NCBI GenBank assembly: GCA_016187935.1
Contig: JACPIU010000035.1
Span: 1 to 64,000, forward strand
DNA: 64,000 nucleotides
From: Bdellovibrio sp.
GTDB lineage: Bacteria > Bdellovibrionota > Bacteriovoracia > Bacteriovoracales > Bacteriovoracaceae
Direction: 5' to 3'
The translations under genes and the position numbers were made by a program. This document shows positions 35,692 to 43,935 of the stretch, piece after piece. The notes under the pieces were generated by a model. It ran no database searches and had not been told where the DNA came from. It worked only from the letters and a program-made list of their open reading frames with translations. Position 1 is the stretch's first letter, and the number at the start of each line of letters is the position of its first letter.

Positions 35692-36429
35692 ATGAAACAG
35701 AAAGTTGCTCTTATCACTGGCGCCAATAAAGGTCTTGGACTTGAAATGGCAAAACAATTGGCCCAGAAGGGAATACGAGTATACATGGCCGGACGAAATT
35801 TGAATAAAGTTGAAACCGCCGCCAAAGATTTAAAAAAACTAAAGCTGGATGTCGTTCCAATACTTTGTGATGTCACTAATAGTATGCAGATTAAAGATGC
35901 TGTAACTTTAATTGAAAAAGAGGAAGGAAAACTGGACATCTTAATTAACAATGCGGGCATCATGATCGATAGCGGGGGGTGGATGGAAAACAACGCCGCC
36001 ACGGTCTCTCTTGATATCATGAGAAAAACGTATGAGACCAATGTTTTTGGAGTCGTTGATGTTACCCAACAGTTTTTGCCATTACTAAAAAAGTCCCCAG
36101 CGGCAAGAGTCGTCAATCTTGGAAGTATTCTCGGCTCGCTGACTCTTCATGCTCAACCCGGGTCACCCATCTATGATGCAAAATGCATGGCATACAATTC
36201 CAGTAAGGCCGCTCTCAATGCCGTGACCATCCATTTCGCCCATGCCCTCAAAGACACCAAGATCAAAGTCAATACCGCCCATCCGGGTTGGGTTAAAACA
36301 GACTTAGGCACCGAGCATGCTCCGATGAATGTCCAAGATGGGGCCAAGACGGGAGTTGATTTAGCACTTCTCGATGATAATGGCCCAACTTGTGGTTTTT
36401 TTCATATGGGTGATAAATTGCCTTGGTAA
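35692..36429 (+). CDS. SDR-family NAD(P)-dependent oxidoreductase
   Basis: Classical short-chain dehydrogenase of 245 residues. Cofactor motif LITGANKGLGLEMAKQLA, the ILINNAGIM motif, the catalytic Ser in VVNLGSILGSLT and the YxxxK in MAYNSSKAALNAV are all in place. NKGLGLE resembles the carbonyl-reductase-like group, so an aldehyde, ketone or quinone may be the substrate. Start is the ATG at 35692 with ttggagga upstream; the longer frame is unsupported. It converges on the PDZ-thioredoxin gene. Confidence 0.9.
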   Translation: MKQKVALITGANKGLGLEMAKQLAQKGIRVYMAGRNLNKVETAAKDLKKLKLDVVPILCDVTNSMQIKDAVTLIEKEEGKLDILINNAGIMIDSGGWMENNAATVSLDIMRKTYETNVFGVVDVTQQFLPLLKKSPAARVVNLGSILGSLTLHAQPGSPIYDAKCMAYNSSKAALNAVTIHFAHALKDTKIKVNTAHPGWVKTDLGTEHAPMNVQDGAKTGVDLALLDDNGPTCGFFHMGDKLPW

Positions 36430-36430
36430 C

Positions 36431-37243
36431 CTAGGGAGTAAGCAGGCCTTCCGCCTTCGCCAAAATTTTATCCAAAATTGTCCCGCCGCCTAAATCCAGA
36501 TCAACTACGATTCCATTCTTGTTGATGAGAACGAACATGGGGATGGCGGCGGCCATAAAGAGACTGTTCACCTTACCTTCGGCACTTTGTAAATACTGGA
36601 TAGGATTTTCTTTTTTGGGGACGCGTTTTTCAAATTTAACAAGATAGTTTTTGATGACCGGCACTTCTTCGCCCGAGATGGAAATAACGTCAATCTTACC
36701 TTTATACTTCTGGGCAAATTGAACTAAACGAGGAACTGTCCCAAGACAGGCCATACACCAGGTGGCCCAAAAATCTAGAAGGGTCACTCGCCCAAGTTGT
36801 TTCTGCATATGAAATTTTGAACCCCGCCCCTGCACCACCAAGGCCTCAAAATTTGGGGCCTTGTGATTGAGTAACTTCTGCTTAGTAAGACTAAACATAT
36901 CGGGCATGACAACCAAAGTGATATCTTTCGCCCTCAATTTGCCTTGTCGTAAGAACTCAACTTTTACCGTAAAACCAACTCCTTTATTGGTCACCTCCTG
37001 TACGAGTTCTTCAGGTGTTTGCACAGGCACACCCACCACTTTTAAAATTTCATCACCACTACGCAATCCCGCCTTCTCAGCGGGAGTATCAGGAAATGTG
37101 TTTTTAATAAGAACACCCTTCGGGCCTTTTTCAATGGCAATTCCCAACCATGGTCTCACCGAAGTCACAGGCTGCGACCAGGCGGCCATGGCCAAAAAGC
37201 AAAACAGGACGGACATGATAGAAGTTTTTATGAAGTTGAACAT
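36431..37243 (-). CDS. exported PDZ-thioredoxin (TlpA-like) protein
   Basis: A 270-residue periplasmic redox protein. A signal peptide (LFCFLAMAAWSQ) is followed by a PDZ domain at about 27-110 (PWLGIAIEKGPKGVLI, TPAEKAGLRSGDEILKVVG). The TlpA/ResA-like thioredoxin domain carries the active site in LLDFWATWCMACLGTVPRL (CMAC) and the cis-Pro block AAAIPMFVLINKNG. TlpA-like proteins reduce periplasmic disulfides, for example in cytochrome c assembly. PDZ at the front may recruit a peptide tail. AAGGTAG precedes the ATG. Confidence 0.87.
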   Translation of the reverse strand: MFNFIKTSIMSVLFCFLAMAAWSQPVTSVRPWLGIAIEKGPKGVLIKNTFPDTPAEKAGLRSGDEILKVVGVPVQTPEELVQEVTNKGVGFTVKVEFLRQGKLRAKDITLVVMPDMFSLTKQKLLNHKAPNFEALVVQGRGSKFHMQKQLGRVTLLDFWATWCMACLGTVPRLVQFAQKYKGKIDVISISGEEVPVIKNYLVKFEKRVPKKENPIQYLQSAEGKVNSLFMAAAIPMFVLINKNGIVVDLDLGGGTILDKILAKAEGLLTP

Positions 37244-37406
37244 GCAGCTACCTTGTATAAATGTTATACAATTCTATCACTACAAAAGAATTTGGGGACA
37301 AAAAAGCATCTTTCAGTTAACTACGATTCATATCGGTCATTGACGATTTCCCGTGAGATTGCCATGATAGCGATAACATTTTTACGAAATCACAAGGAGA
37401 GTAGTT

Positions 37407-37730
37407 ATGACAGAGGCACAAAAGAAGGCGCCAAAAGAAGCCAAACCAGCAAAGGCCGATAATCCCTCGAAAGCAACTAAGACCCCTAAAGCTGCCAAAA
37501 CAAAAAAGACCGCAACTAAAAGCGCAGCTCCTGTGGGCAAAAATGGTGTAGTAAAAAAGACAGATGCTTTTACCATTTTGCAAAAACGCTCCGGCCGCTA
37601 TGCTGTTAAAGATGCAAATGGCAAATGGGTCAATGCGGAAGAAAAGGTGAAAATATTATTGGCCGCTGGATTGATTAAGGCCCCAGCAAAAAAGAAGGCC
37701 GCTCCGCCCCCTGAAACTGCCGAAGCGTAA
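37407..37730 (+). CDS. Lys/Ala/Pro-rich histone-H1-like small protein
   Basis: A 107-residue cytosolic protein. The first 50 residues are a disordered Lys/Ala/Pro/Thr tail (AKTKKTATKSAAP), like H1-type or AlgP-like nucleoid proteins. A compact segment follows (FTILQKRSGRYAVKDANGKW, then KVKILLAAGLI), and the end is again Lys/Pro-rich. It probably binds DNA or RNA. A very strong ribosome site (aaggaga) suggests high expression, and a terminator follows directly. Confidence 0.72.
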   Translation: MTEAQKKAPKEAKPAKADNPSKATKTPKAAKTKKTATKSAAPVGKNGVVKKTDAFTILQKRSGRYAVKDANGKWVNAEEKVKILLAAGLIKAPAKKKAAPPPETAEA

Positions 37731-37742
37731 TAAAACAAATCT

Positions 37743-37768
37743 TTGGCCTCCGGAAGGAGGCCAAGTTT
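37743..37768 (+). terminator. terminator after the H1-like gene
   Basis: Stem TTGGCCTCC / GGAGGCCAA with a GGAA loop, followed by GTTT. It lies 13 bases after the stop codon and just before cysE, separating the two messages. Confidence 0.75.
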
Positions 37769-37780
37769 CTGAGCATAACT

Positions 37781-38626
37781 ATGAAAATCCCTCAACTCGC
37801 TTGCGATTTGTTTCAACAGAAATCAAATTTCCGTTGTCAAAAAACTCTGGAAAGAAAACCTGTTGAAAATTTTCTTCAAAATGCCCTTGATCTCATCTTT
37901 CCTGGCATGTTGCGAAAATCATTCAAGAATTCCTCCGAAATTCAAATATTGTTACAGGATCATTTCACCAACTTAGAAAAATTTTTAAAAGTCTTAGGCG
38001 AGACACCCAATCATATTGATGAAATTATTCAATCGTACGCTCGTCAGCTTATCAGCATTAGCGCAAGTGTCAGTAAGGACGCCGATGCTTTGCTTGAAGG
38101 TGACCCCGCCGCAAGCAACATCGAAGAAGTGTTACTTTGTTACCCTGGACTTTTTGCCGCAGCAACGTACCGTATCTCCCATTTTTTCTATAAAAAAAGC
38201 AATAATATCTTTGCCCGTTTAATGAGTGAAATTGCCCATGAAAAAACCGGGATTGATATTCATCCAGGAGCGCAAATCGGAGATTCATTTTGCATCGATC
38301 ACGGTACTGGTGTTGTTATCGGAGAAACGGCCATCATCGGCAAGCATGTCAAAATCTATCAAGGTGTGACCTTAGGTGCTTTAAGCGTGGATAAGGCCCA
38401 TTCAAAAACCAAGCGCCACCCTACGATTGAAGATCAATGTGTCATTTATTCCCATGCTACAATTCTAGGTGGAGAAACAGTAATTGGGCATAATAGTATA
38501 ATTGGCGGGAACGTCTGGATAACCAAAAGTGTCCCTCCCCATTCGCTGGTCTATCATAAAAGTGAAGTTAAACTTGATCAAAAAAAACAAATAACCCAAC
38601 AAGAGGAGCTACATTATGAAATATAA
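37781..38626 (+). CDS. cysE: serine O-acetyltransferase
   Basis: Acetylates L-serine with acetyl-CoA to give O-acetylserine, the substrate of CysK. A helical N-terminal domain (about 1-145) leads to the left-handed beta-helix of hexapeptide repeats: [21 protein letters not shown] (written here in two parts: [21 protein letters not shown]), [19 protein letters not shown], then the C-terminal loop. Catalytic His in IDHGTG and Asp/His elsewhere are conserved. The gene overlaps cysK by 11 bases, so the two products that form the cysteine synthase complex are made together. 281 residues matches the longer EpsC-type enzymes. Confidence 0.94.
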   Translation: MKIPQLACDLFQQKSNFRCQKTLERKPVENFLQNALDLIFPGMLRKSFKNSSEIQILLQDHFTNLEKFLKVLGETPNHIDEIIQSYARQLISISASVSKDADALLEGDPAASNIEEVLLCYPGLFAAATYRISHFFYKKSNNIFARLMSEIAHEKTGIDIHPGAQIGDSFCIDHGTGVVIGETAIIGKHVKIYQGVTLGALSVDKAHSKTKRHPTIEDQCVIYSHATILGGETVIGHNSIIGGNVWITKSVPPHSLVYHKSEVKLDQKKQITQQEELHYEI

Positions 38627-39545
38627 TTCAATTTTAGAAACCATCGGCAATACCCCTATCATTAAAATTACCTCCCTCTTTCCCGAGGCGGGTAAAAAAA
38701 ATCTTGAAATATGGGTTAAACTTGAACGTGCCAATCCTGGTGGCTCGATCAAAGATCGAATTGCCATTTCTATGATTGAAGATGCTGAGAAAAAAGGACT
38801 GTTGAAAAAAGATACCACTATCATTGAACCAACTTCCGGCAATACTGGAATTGGTCTGGCGATGGTTGCCGCGGTCAAGGGTTACCGACTTATTTTGACC
38901 ATGCCGGAAAGTATGAGCCTTGAACGACGTCGCCTGCTTTCTATTTATGGTGCCGAATTAGTTCTCACACCGCGGGAAAAAGGCATGAAAGGGGCCATAG
39001 AAAAGGCCAAAGAATTGCTCCAGGAAAAAGCTCCGGCCTGGATGCCGATGCAATTTGAAAATATGGCGAATGTTGAAGTACATAGACAAACCACGGCGCA
39101 AGAAATCTTGAGCGATTTTCCTTCGGGACTTGATTACCTGATCACCGGAGTCGGAACAGGCGGACACATCACTGCCTGTGGTGAAGTTTTGAAGGCCAAA
39201 TATAAAAACTTAAAAGTCTTGGCAGTTGAACCGAGCGATTCCCCTGTTTTATCTGGAGGAAATCCCGGCCCCCATGCCCTCCAAGGACTGGGCGCAGGAT
39301 TTATCCCGACAATTTTAAATCGTGAGATCTTGGATGGTGTCATTACCATTCAAAAAGAAGAGGCCTATTCCTTCGCCCGCGACGCCGCCAGAAAAGTCGG
39401 CCTCTTCATCGGCGTTTCAAGCGGGGCCAGTCTCGCAGCTGTATCAAAAAAAATAGCTGATATCCCGAATGGATCGAAAGTCCTAACTTTCTGTTATGAT
39501 ACTGGTGAACGCTATCTGTCCATTGATGGTTTGTTTACTGTATAA
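38616..39545 (+). CDS. cysK: cysteine synthase (O-acetylserine sulfhydrylase)
   Basis: PLP enzyme that makes cysteine from O-acetylserine and sulfide. PLP lysine in [11 protein letters not shown], the phosphate/substrate loop in [12 protein letters not shown], and [18 protein letters not shown] are as expected; [11 protein letters not shown] is the second phosphate loop. At 309 residues it is normal. Strong ribosome site gaggag at the end of cysE. Downstream, the ABC1 kinase gene begins 13 bases after the stop. Confidence 0.95.
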   Translation: MKYNSILETIGNTPIIKITSLFPEAGKKNLEIWVKLERANPGGSIKDRIAISMIEDAEKKGLLKKDTTIIEPTSGNTGIGLAMVAAVKGYRLILTMPESMSLERRRLLSIYGAELVLTPREKGMKGAIEKAKELLQEKAPAWMPMQFENMANVEVHRQTTAQEILSDFPSGLDYLITGVGTGGHITACGEVLKAKYKNLKVLAVEPSDSPVLSGGNPGPHALQGLGAGFIPTILNREILDGVITIQKEEAYSFARDAARKVGLFIGVSSGASLAAVSKKIADIPNGSKVLTFCYDTGERYLSIDGLFTV

Positions 39546-39558
39546 GAACGGAGCATTA

Positions 39559-40908
39559 TTGAAAAAAGGGGCCACAGAACGATTCCTGAAACTTGGATCA
39601 TCGATAATTAAGGCCGGCGGACATCTTGTCAAAAGTGAATTTGACAGGAGAAAGAAAGATCTCTTGGTGAAGGTCGAGGGGACTCTTGAGGATGCTCAAA
39701 TCCTCGGGAAAAAACTCGAAGCGGCCAAAGAAATAGTTCAAGTCATGGGAGAGCTAAAAGGCGCGGTGATGAAGCTGGGGCAAATCTTATCGTCCAGCGG
39801 CGACCTTATTCTCCCACCCGATATTTCAAATTTATTTCGTGAACTCCAAAAAAATGCCCCTCCCATGAAATGGGACGAAATTGAAAAAGTTCTCAACACA
39901 GGTCTCGGCAATAAAACAAATACTATTTTCAAGGAAATCGATCCTGGGCCAATGGCCAGCGCCTCCATCGGACAAGTCCACCGTGCTCGGTTATTGAACG
40001 GTGAAGATGTGGCAATTAAAATTCAATATCCCGATGTGGTTGCAGCGATCAAAAGTGATTTTAAAAATCTTCACATTTTGAAATCAATCTTAATGAAGTT
40101 ACTTCCCTATGATGTGGATGTTGATCCAATTCTCGTAAATCTTCGAACAAGCATTCTCGCCGAGTGTGACTATTTAAGTGAGGCAAGAAACGCTGACATG
40201 TTCCACTCCACTTACGCTAAGAAATATCCCTATATGCTCTTTCCTAAAATCATCACTCATGCTTCAAGTTCCACTGTATTGACCATGCAGCTTGTGGAAG
40301 GTGATTCTCTGGAAGAGACTATGCAGCGAAGTCAGTTGGAAAAAGATGAGATGGGCCGAAAACTTTATGACTTTCATTTGGATTGTTGCTATACCACCGG
40401 ACTCCTCCACGGTGATCCTCAAAATGGAAATTATCTTTTTAAAAAAGACCAAATCATTCTTTTGGATTTTGGGAATATTCAAAAATTGTCATTGGACTTT
40501 AGAAAAAACTATGTCGGTTTTTTGCGTGCCATCGAAAATGGGGACTTGAGGGCCTATCAGCAATATGGAATAAACTTAGGCGTTTTGACTATGCAGGATG
40601 ACCAGGATTTTTTGGCGAAACATTTTTCCTTGGCCTCAAGCATTTTCTCACCTTTTGACCAAGTAGGAATTTTTCCTCCCCCCTTGGACAATCCTTTGCA
40701 GCTTATCCACCAATTTGTAAAAGGGATTAAACTCAAAGGAACTCACCGCCCTTGTGGTGAATTGGCGGTTATTGATCGCACTCACCTTGGTCTGTACACC
40801 AAATTGCGCGCATGGAATTCTCACCTCGACTGGAAAGGGCCGAAAGATCGTATCTTAGGGGAGTTTGAAAACAACCTCCAATCAGGAACTCTACCCCAAT
40901 TTGCATAA
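39559..40908 (+). CDS. ABC1/UbiB-family atypical kinase, TTG start
   Basis: A 449-residue protein of the ABC1/ADCK/UbiB group, needed in some bacteria for ubiquinone synthesis or lipid handling. The family-specific motif is MKLGQILSS (KxGQ), then an Ala-rich loop ASASIGQVHRARL, the Lys in VAIKIQYP, GLLHGDPQNGNYLF (catalytic loop) and LLDFGNIQKL (DFG). Start is the TTG at 39559 with a cggag site; the longer frame would overlap the end of cysK. No ubiquinone gene is next to it, so the role is open. It continues the cysE-cysK unit. Confidence 0.87.
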   Translation: MKKGATERFLKLGSSIIKAGGHLVKSEFDRRKKDLLVKVEGTLEDAQILGKKLEAAKEIVQVMGELKGAVMKLGQILSSSGDLILPPDISNLFRELQKNAPPMKWDEIEKVLNTGLGNKTNTIFKEIDPGPMASASIGQVHRARLLNGEDVAIKIQYPDVVAAIKSDFKNLHILKSILMKLLPYDVDVDPILVNLRTSILAECDYLSEARNADMFHSTYAKKYPYMLFPKIITHASSSTVLTMQLVEGDSLEETMQRSQLEKDEMGRKLYDFHLDCCYTTGLLHGDPQNGNYLFKKDQIILLDFGNIQKLSLDFRKNYVGFLRAIENGDLRAYQQYGINLGVLTMQDDQDFLAKHFSLASSIFSPFDQVGIFPPPLDNPLQLIHQFVKGIKLKGTHRPCGELAVIDRTHLGLYTKLRAWNSHLDWKGPKDRILGEFENNLQSGTLPQFA

Positions 40909-40971
40909 TTCACCGAGATGATGCTATATTACAACAACTCTCGATAAACTCATTTACCAAAGGAGGCCATT

Positions 40972-41058
40972 ATGATCGCAAAAATAGCAAGAATAGCAAA
41001 GATCGCAAAAAAGATCGCAAAGATGGTTCATGGTCTCCGCCCATCTTCTCTATCCTAA
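40972..41058 (+). CDS. 28-residue cationic amphipathic peptide
   Basis: Directly after an ideal ribosome site (aggagg, 40961-40966) an ATG opens a 28-codon ORF. It begins MIAKIARIAKIAKKIAKM and ends HGLRPSSLS. The first 18 residues are repeats of Ile-Ala-Lys/Arg, giving about +7 charge and a hydrophobic helix, as in antimicrobial peptides or type I toxins. The DNA is built from 9-base near-repeats (gatcgcaaa). The message can fold: 9-base arms GGTCTCCGC (41032-41040) and GCGGAGACC (41068-41076) enclose the stop codon, and a second hairpin follows at 41080. No antisense RNA was identified. Confidence 0.6.
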   Translation: MIAKIARIAKIAKKIAKMVHGLRPSSLS

Positions 41059-41079
41059 TTTTCCATTGCGGAGACCTCA

Positions 41080-41100
41080 GCATACGAAATTTTCGTATGC
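41080..41100 (+). terminator. hairpin after the cationic peptide ORF
   Basis: Perfect 10-base arms GCATACGAAA and TTTCGTATGC around one T, followed by a mixed T-rich stretch (catttatttt). It lies between the peptide ORF and rsgA and could terminate the peptide message or protect its 3' end. Confidence 0.55.
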
Positions 41101-41120
41101 CATTTATTTTGGGGTAATCC

Positions 41121-42170
41121 ATGGATTCATTAAATTTAATGAATGGGCAGAACTGCGTCTACAAATCGCGCATTTTGCACGAAGAAAAAAATTGTTACAG
41201 AGTGAAAATTGAAAGTGATGAAGTGAGGGCCGTTATTAGCGGGAAGATGCGTCATGAGGCCTTGGTGCCGTCAGAATTACCAGCGGTGGGGGACTACGTG
41301 ATGTGTTCTTATGAACCCCATAATTGCTCGGCACGCATTGAAAAAGTTCTCCCACGCATCTCTCATCTGACTCGCAAGGTGGCGGGAGATGCGTACAGCG
41401 AGCAGATCCTGGCCAGTAATTTGCAAGTGGTCTTTTACTTAACGTCGTTGAACATGGATTTGAATCTGCGACGTCTTGAGCGTTATTTGGTGATGATACG
41501 GGATGGTAATATTACTCCCGTGGTCTTGCTCAGTAAGGCGGACCTGGTGGACAAAAAAATCATTGGTGCAGCAATTGAGAAAGTCAAATCAGTTGCTCCC
41601 ACGGTTGATGTTCATGCCATTTCAGCACGCCAAACTGAAACACTGGAAGGATTGAAAAAATACCTCCTTCCAGATTCGACAGTGGCCTGTCTGGGATCAT
41701 CGGGAGTGGGTAAATCGACTTTGACCAACTCCTTTTTGGGACATGATCTGCAAGCAACGCAAGAGATTAGCGAAGAAAGAGATAAAGGACGACATACCAC
41801 GACTTCTCGCTCATTGTTTTATCTCGCCAACGGGTGCGCCTTTATTGATACGCCGGGGATTCGCGAAATCCAATTATGGGAAGGCCAAAGCGCCGGAATT
41901 GATGAATTGTTTAGCGACATCATCGCGCTTAGACTTCAATGTCAATATAGCAATTGTCACCACCAGCATGAACCGGGATGCCGAATCCAATTGGCCTTAA
42001 GTCAAGGATGCTTGGATGAAGCGCGTTTGAAAAGTTTTTTAAAGCTGGAACGAGAGCAGGCCTATATGCGAATGAAGGTGAATGCTACCAGTCGAAGGCA
42101 GCAAAAAGACATTTGGAAAAAACGCAGTCATGCCTATCGGCGAGGACGAAAAGCGGAGTGGAATTTATAG
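41121..42170 (+). CDS. rsgA: ribosome small-subunit GTPase RsgA
   Basis: Circularly permuted GTPase that checks 30S subunit maturation. N-terminal OB fold, then the permuted GTPase order: G4 LSKADLVD, G1 GSSGVGKSTL, switch with the KGRHTTTSRS segment, and G3 DTPGIREIQ. The C-terminal zinc site shows CQYSNCHHQHEPGC. 349 residues is normal. Strong ttttgggg site before the ATG. A terminator-like hairpin follows 3 bases after the stop. Confidence 0.95.
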   Translation: MDSLNLMNGQNCVYKSRILHEEKNCYRVKIESDEVRAVISGKMRHEALVPSELPAVGDYVMCSYEPHNCSARIEKVLPRISHLTRKVAGDAYSEQILASNLQVVFYLTSLNMDLNLRRLERYLVMIRDGNITPVVLLSKADLVDKKIIGAAIEKVKSVAPTVDVHAISARQTETLEGLKKYLLPDSTVACLGSSGVGKSTLTNSFLGHDLQATQEISEERDKGRHTTTSRSLFYLANGCAFIDTPGIREIQLWEGQSAGIDELFSDIIALRLQCQYSNCHHQHEPGCRIQLALSQGCLDEARLKSFLKLEREQAYMRMKVNATSRRQQKDIWKKRSHAYRRGRKAEWNL

Positions 42171-42172
42171 GA

Positions 42173-42198
42173 GATAGGCCCAGCAAAATGGGCCTATC
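42173..42198 (+). terminator. hairpin after rsgA
   Basis: Ten-base stem GATAGGCCCA / TGGGCCTATC with loop GCAAAA, beginning 3 bases after the rsgA stop. There is no T run after it, so it may act as a 3'-end stabiliser or a rho-assisted stop. Confidence 0.6.
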
Positions 42199-42257
42199 CA
42201 TCGCAGGCGTCGAGTCCGCAGGCCAAGCCCTGGAAAATCAAAATCCGAAAGGTATTA

Positions 42258-43712
42258 CTATTGAGCATAACGCTTCTTAAAATCCTCTGATGCTTTCTTG
42301 CGTGCCGCCTTTTCCGCTTCGGATGATTTCCCTAGGAACCAGCGATGCATTTCGCTGTTGAGAATTTCATCCATTTTCGCTTCAACTTCCTTGGCAGCAG
42401 ACTTCTTACTGCCACCTTCTTCTTTACCGAGATGAATGATATGACGAAGTTCGGGAATAAATTCATCATAAAAACGGTGCGCCACCTCATACATTCCATG
42501 CCATTGTGTATAATCGGGTCCCATCATGGCAGCGCCATGGCGCGCCCGCCGACCTTCGTGGTGCCAGAGGAAGTAATAGGTAAAATCAATTGTTTCATCA
42601 AAGGTGGTATCGGGTGTAATAAGCGATTTGGCATTGAGCATTTTGTATAATTCCGTGGCGGGTTTTCCAAACTTGTCATTGTAGAGATTGACCACGTTAT
42701 CATACTGGATATACCAATTGCTTACCCATCCAGCGGCATGGCAACTCTGGCAAACATCCTTCATATCCTCGCGTCTTTTTTCCCAGGGAACAATATTCTT
42801 ATGGCCCAATTTTTTGGCCGCTTCATCAATTTTTTCCGAGATCGGTGGTCTTAATGTCCATGAAATTCTCTTCCCTACATCGTGGGTTCTTTTCAATGTT
42901 TTGGTGGCCCCCATGTGGCAAGTAGAGCAGGTAGGGCCTTGCTCATAATGCTTGCCCGGAATCCAATCGAGCTTGGTCATCCCTTTGGCAAAACGGGCCC
43001 TGTTGGCAGCGAAGGCAATACCGTGCTTGGATTCAGTATAAACTTCTATTTGAGGATGATCGGGGCCCATATGACAACGGCCGCAATTTTCCGGTTGGCG
43101 TGCCTGGGCAATAGAGAAATTATGACGTAAATGGCAGGCGGTACAGCTTCCCTTAGATCCATCAGGATTTAGTCGACCCATGCCGGTATTTGGCCAAGTA
43201 GCTGGATCAAGCTTGCCAGGGCCTAAAACTTTGATTTCCGAGCCATGACATTGCAAACAACCTGAGACAGCGGCGGCAGAACTTTTTATCTTATTCCCTT
43301 TCTCATCATAAATGACGTGGCCTTCCACCACTTCCGCCAAAACATTATCCAGGCTCCCCAGAATTTTTCCGGCATCGGCGTGATGGCTATTTTGAAATTC
43401 GGTCGCCTCCTCTTCATGGCAAGTGGCGCAGTCATTAGGAGTCACGATTGTGGTGATGAGCGAACCTTCATGCATAAAAGCATCAGGCCGCTCTTTGGTT
43501 GAACCATGACAGTCTAGACAACTAACGCCTTCCCTTGAGTGCCGACTTTCTTTCCATTGTCCCACGATTCCAGGTGAGGTTTTTTGATGACATTCAATAC
43601 AGCCTTTTGCAGTTCCCCCTTGGCCTTTTTTGGCAAAGGTCGGGGTGGCAAGCAAAAAAAGCGTAGCGCACAGCGCTGCCGCCAGAATTTGAATAGTCCG
43701 ATACGTTTCCAT
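42258..43712 (-). CDS. octaheme c-type cytochrome, hydroxylamine-oxidoreductase-like
   Basis: A 484-residue periplasmic multiheme cytochrome. The signal peptide (ILAAALCATLFLLATPTFA) starts from the ATG at 43712, preceded by ggag. Eight CxxCH heme sites are counted: CIECH, CLDCH, CATCH, CLQCH, CTACH, CGRCH, CSTCH and CQSCH. The C-terminal half, with RARHGAAMMGPDYTQWHGMYEV, matches the hydroxylamine oxidoreductase (HAO) family. These enzymes oxidise hydroxylamine or hydrazine, or run in reverse to reduce nitrite or hydroxylamine. Whether the heme-crosslinking Tyr is kept cannot be decided here. It is divergent from a nitronate monooxygenase-like gene. Confidence 0.88.
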   Translation of the reverse strand: METYRTIQILAAALCATLFLLATPTFAKKGQGGTAKGCIECHQKTSPGIVGQWKESRHSREGVSCLDCHGSTKERPDAFMHEGSLITTIVTPNDCATCHEEEATEFQNSHHADAGKILGSLDNVLAEVVEGHVIYDEKGNKIKSSAAAVSGCLQCHGSEIKVLGPGKLDPATWPNTGMGRLNPDGSKGSCTACHLRHNFSIAQARQPENCGRCHMGPDHPQIEVYTESKHGIAFAANRARFAKGMTKLDWIPGKHYEQGPTCSTCHMGATKTLKRTHDVGKRISWTLRPPISEKIDEAAKKLGHKNIVPWEKRREDMKDVCQSCHAAGWVSNWYIQYDNVVNLYNDKFGKPATELYKMLNAKSLITPDTTFDETIDFTYYFLWHHEGRRARHGAAMMGPDYTQWHGMYEVAHRFYDEFIPELRHIIHLGKEEGGSKKSAAKEVEAKMDEILNSEMHRWFLGKSSEAEKAARKKASEDFKKRYAQ

Positions 43713-43935
43713 GAGGAACTCCAATGAATCTTGATAGTGATTATTGTCTGGTAGCATAAAGGCAAAAACAGGTACTTTCACTGATATTTCTCATGCTTTT
43801 GGCTTATTTTTACTAAGAAGTCTCCCTGTCGCAGAAATAAAAATGTAGTGATCTTTTACAAAACTATTACTTGAGCCCGGCCTGAAATACGTGAAACAAT
43901 GCGAAAAAAATAAATGCGATACGAAAGGAGTATGA

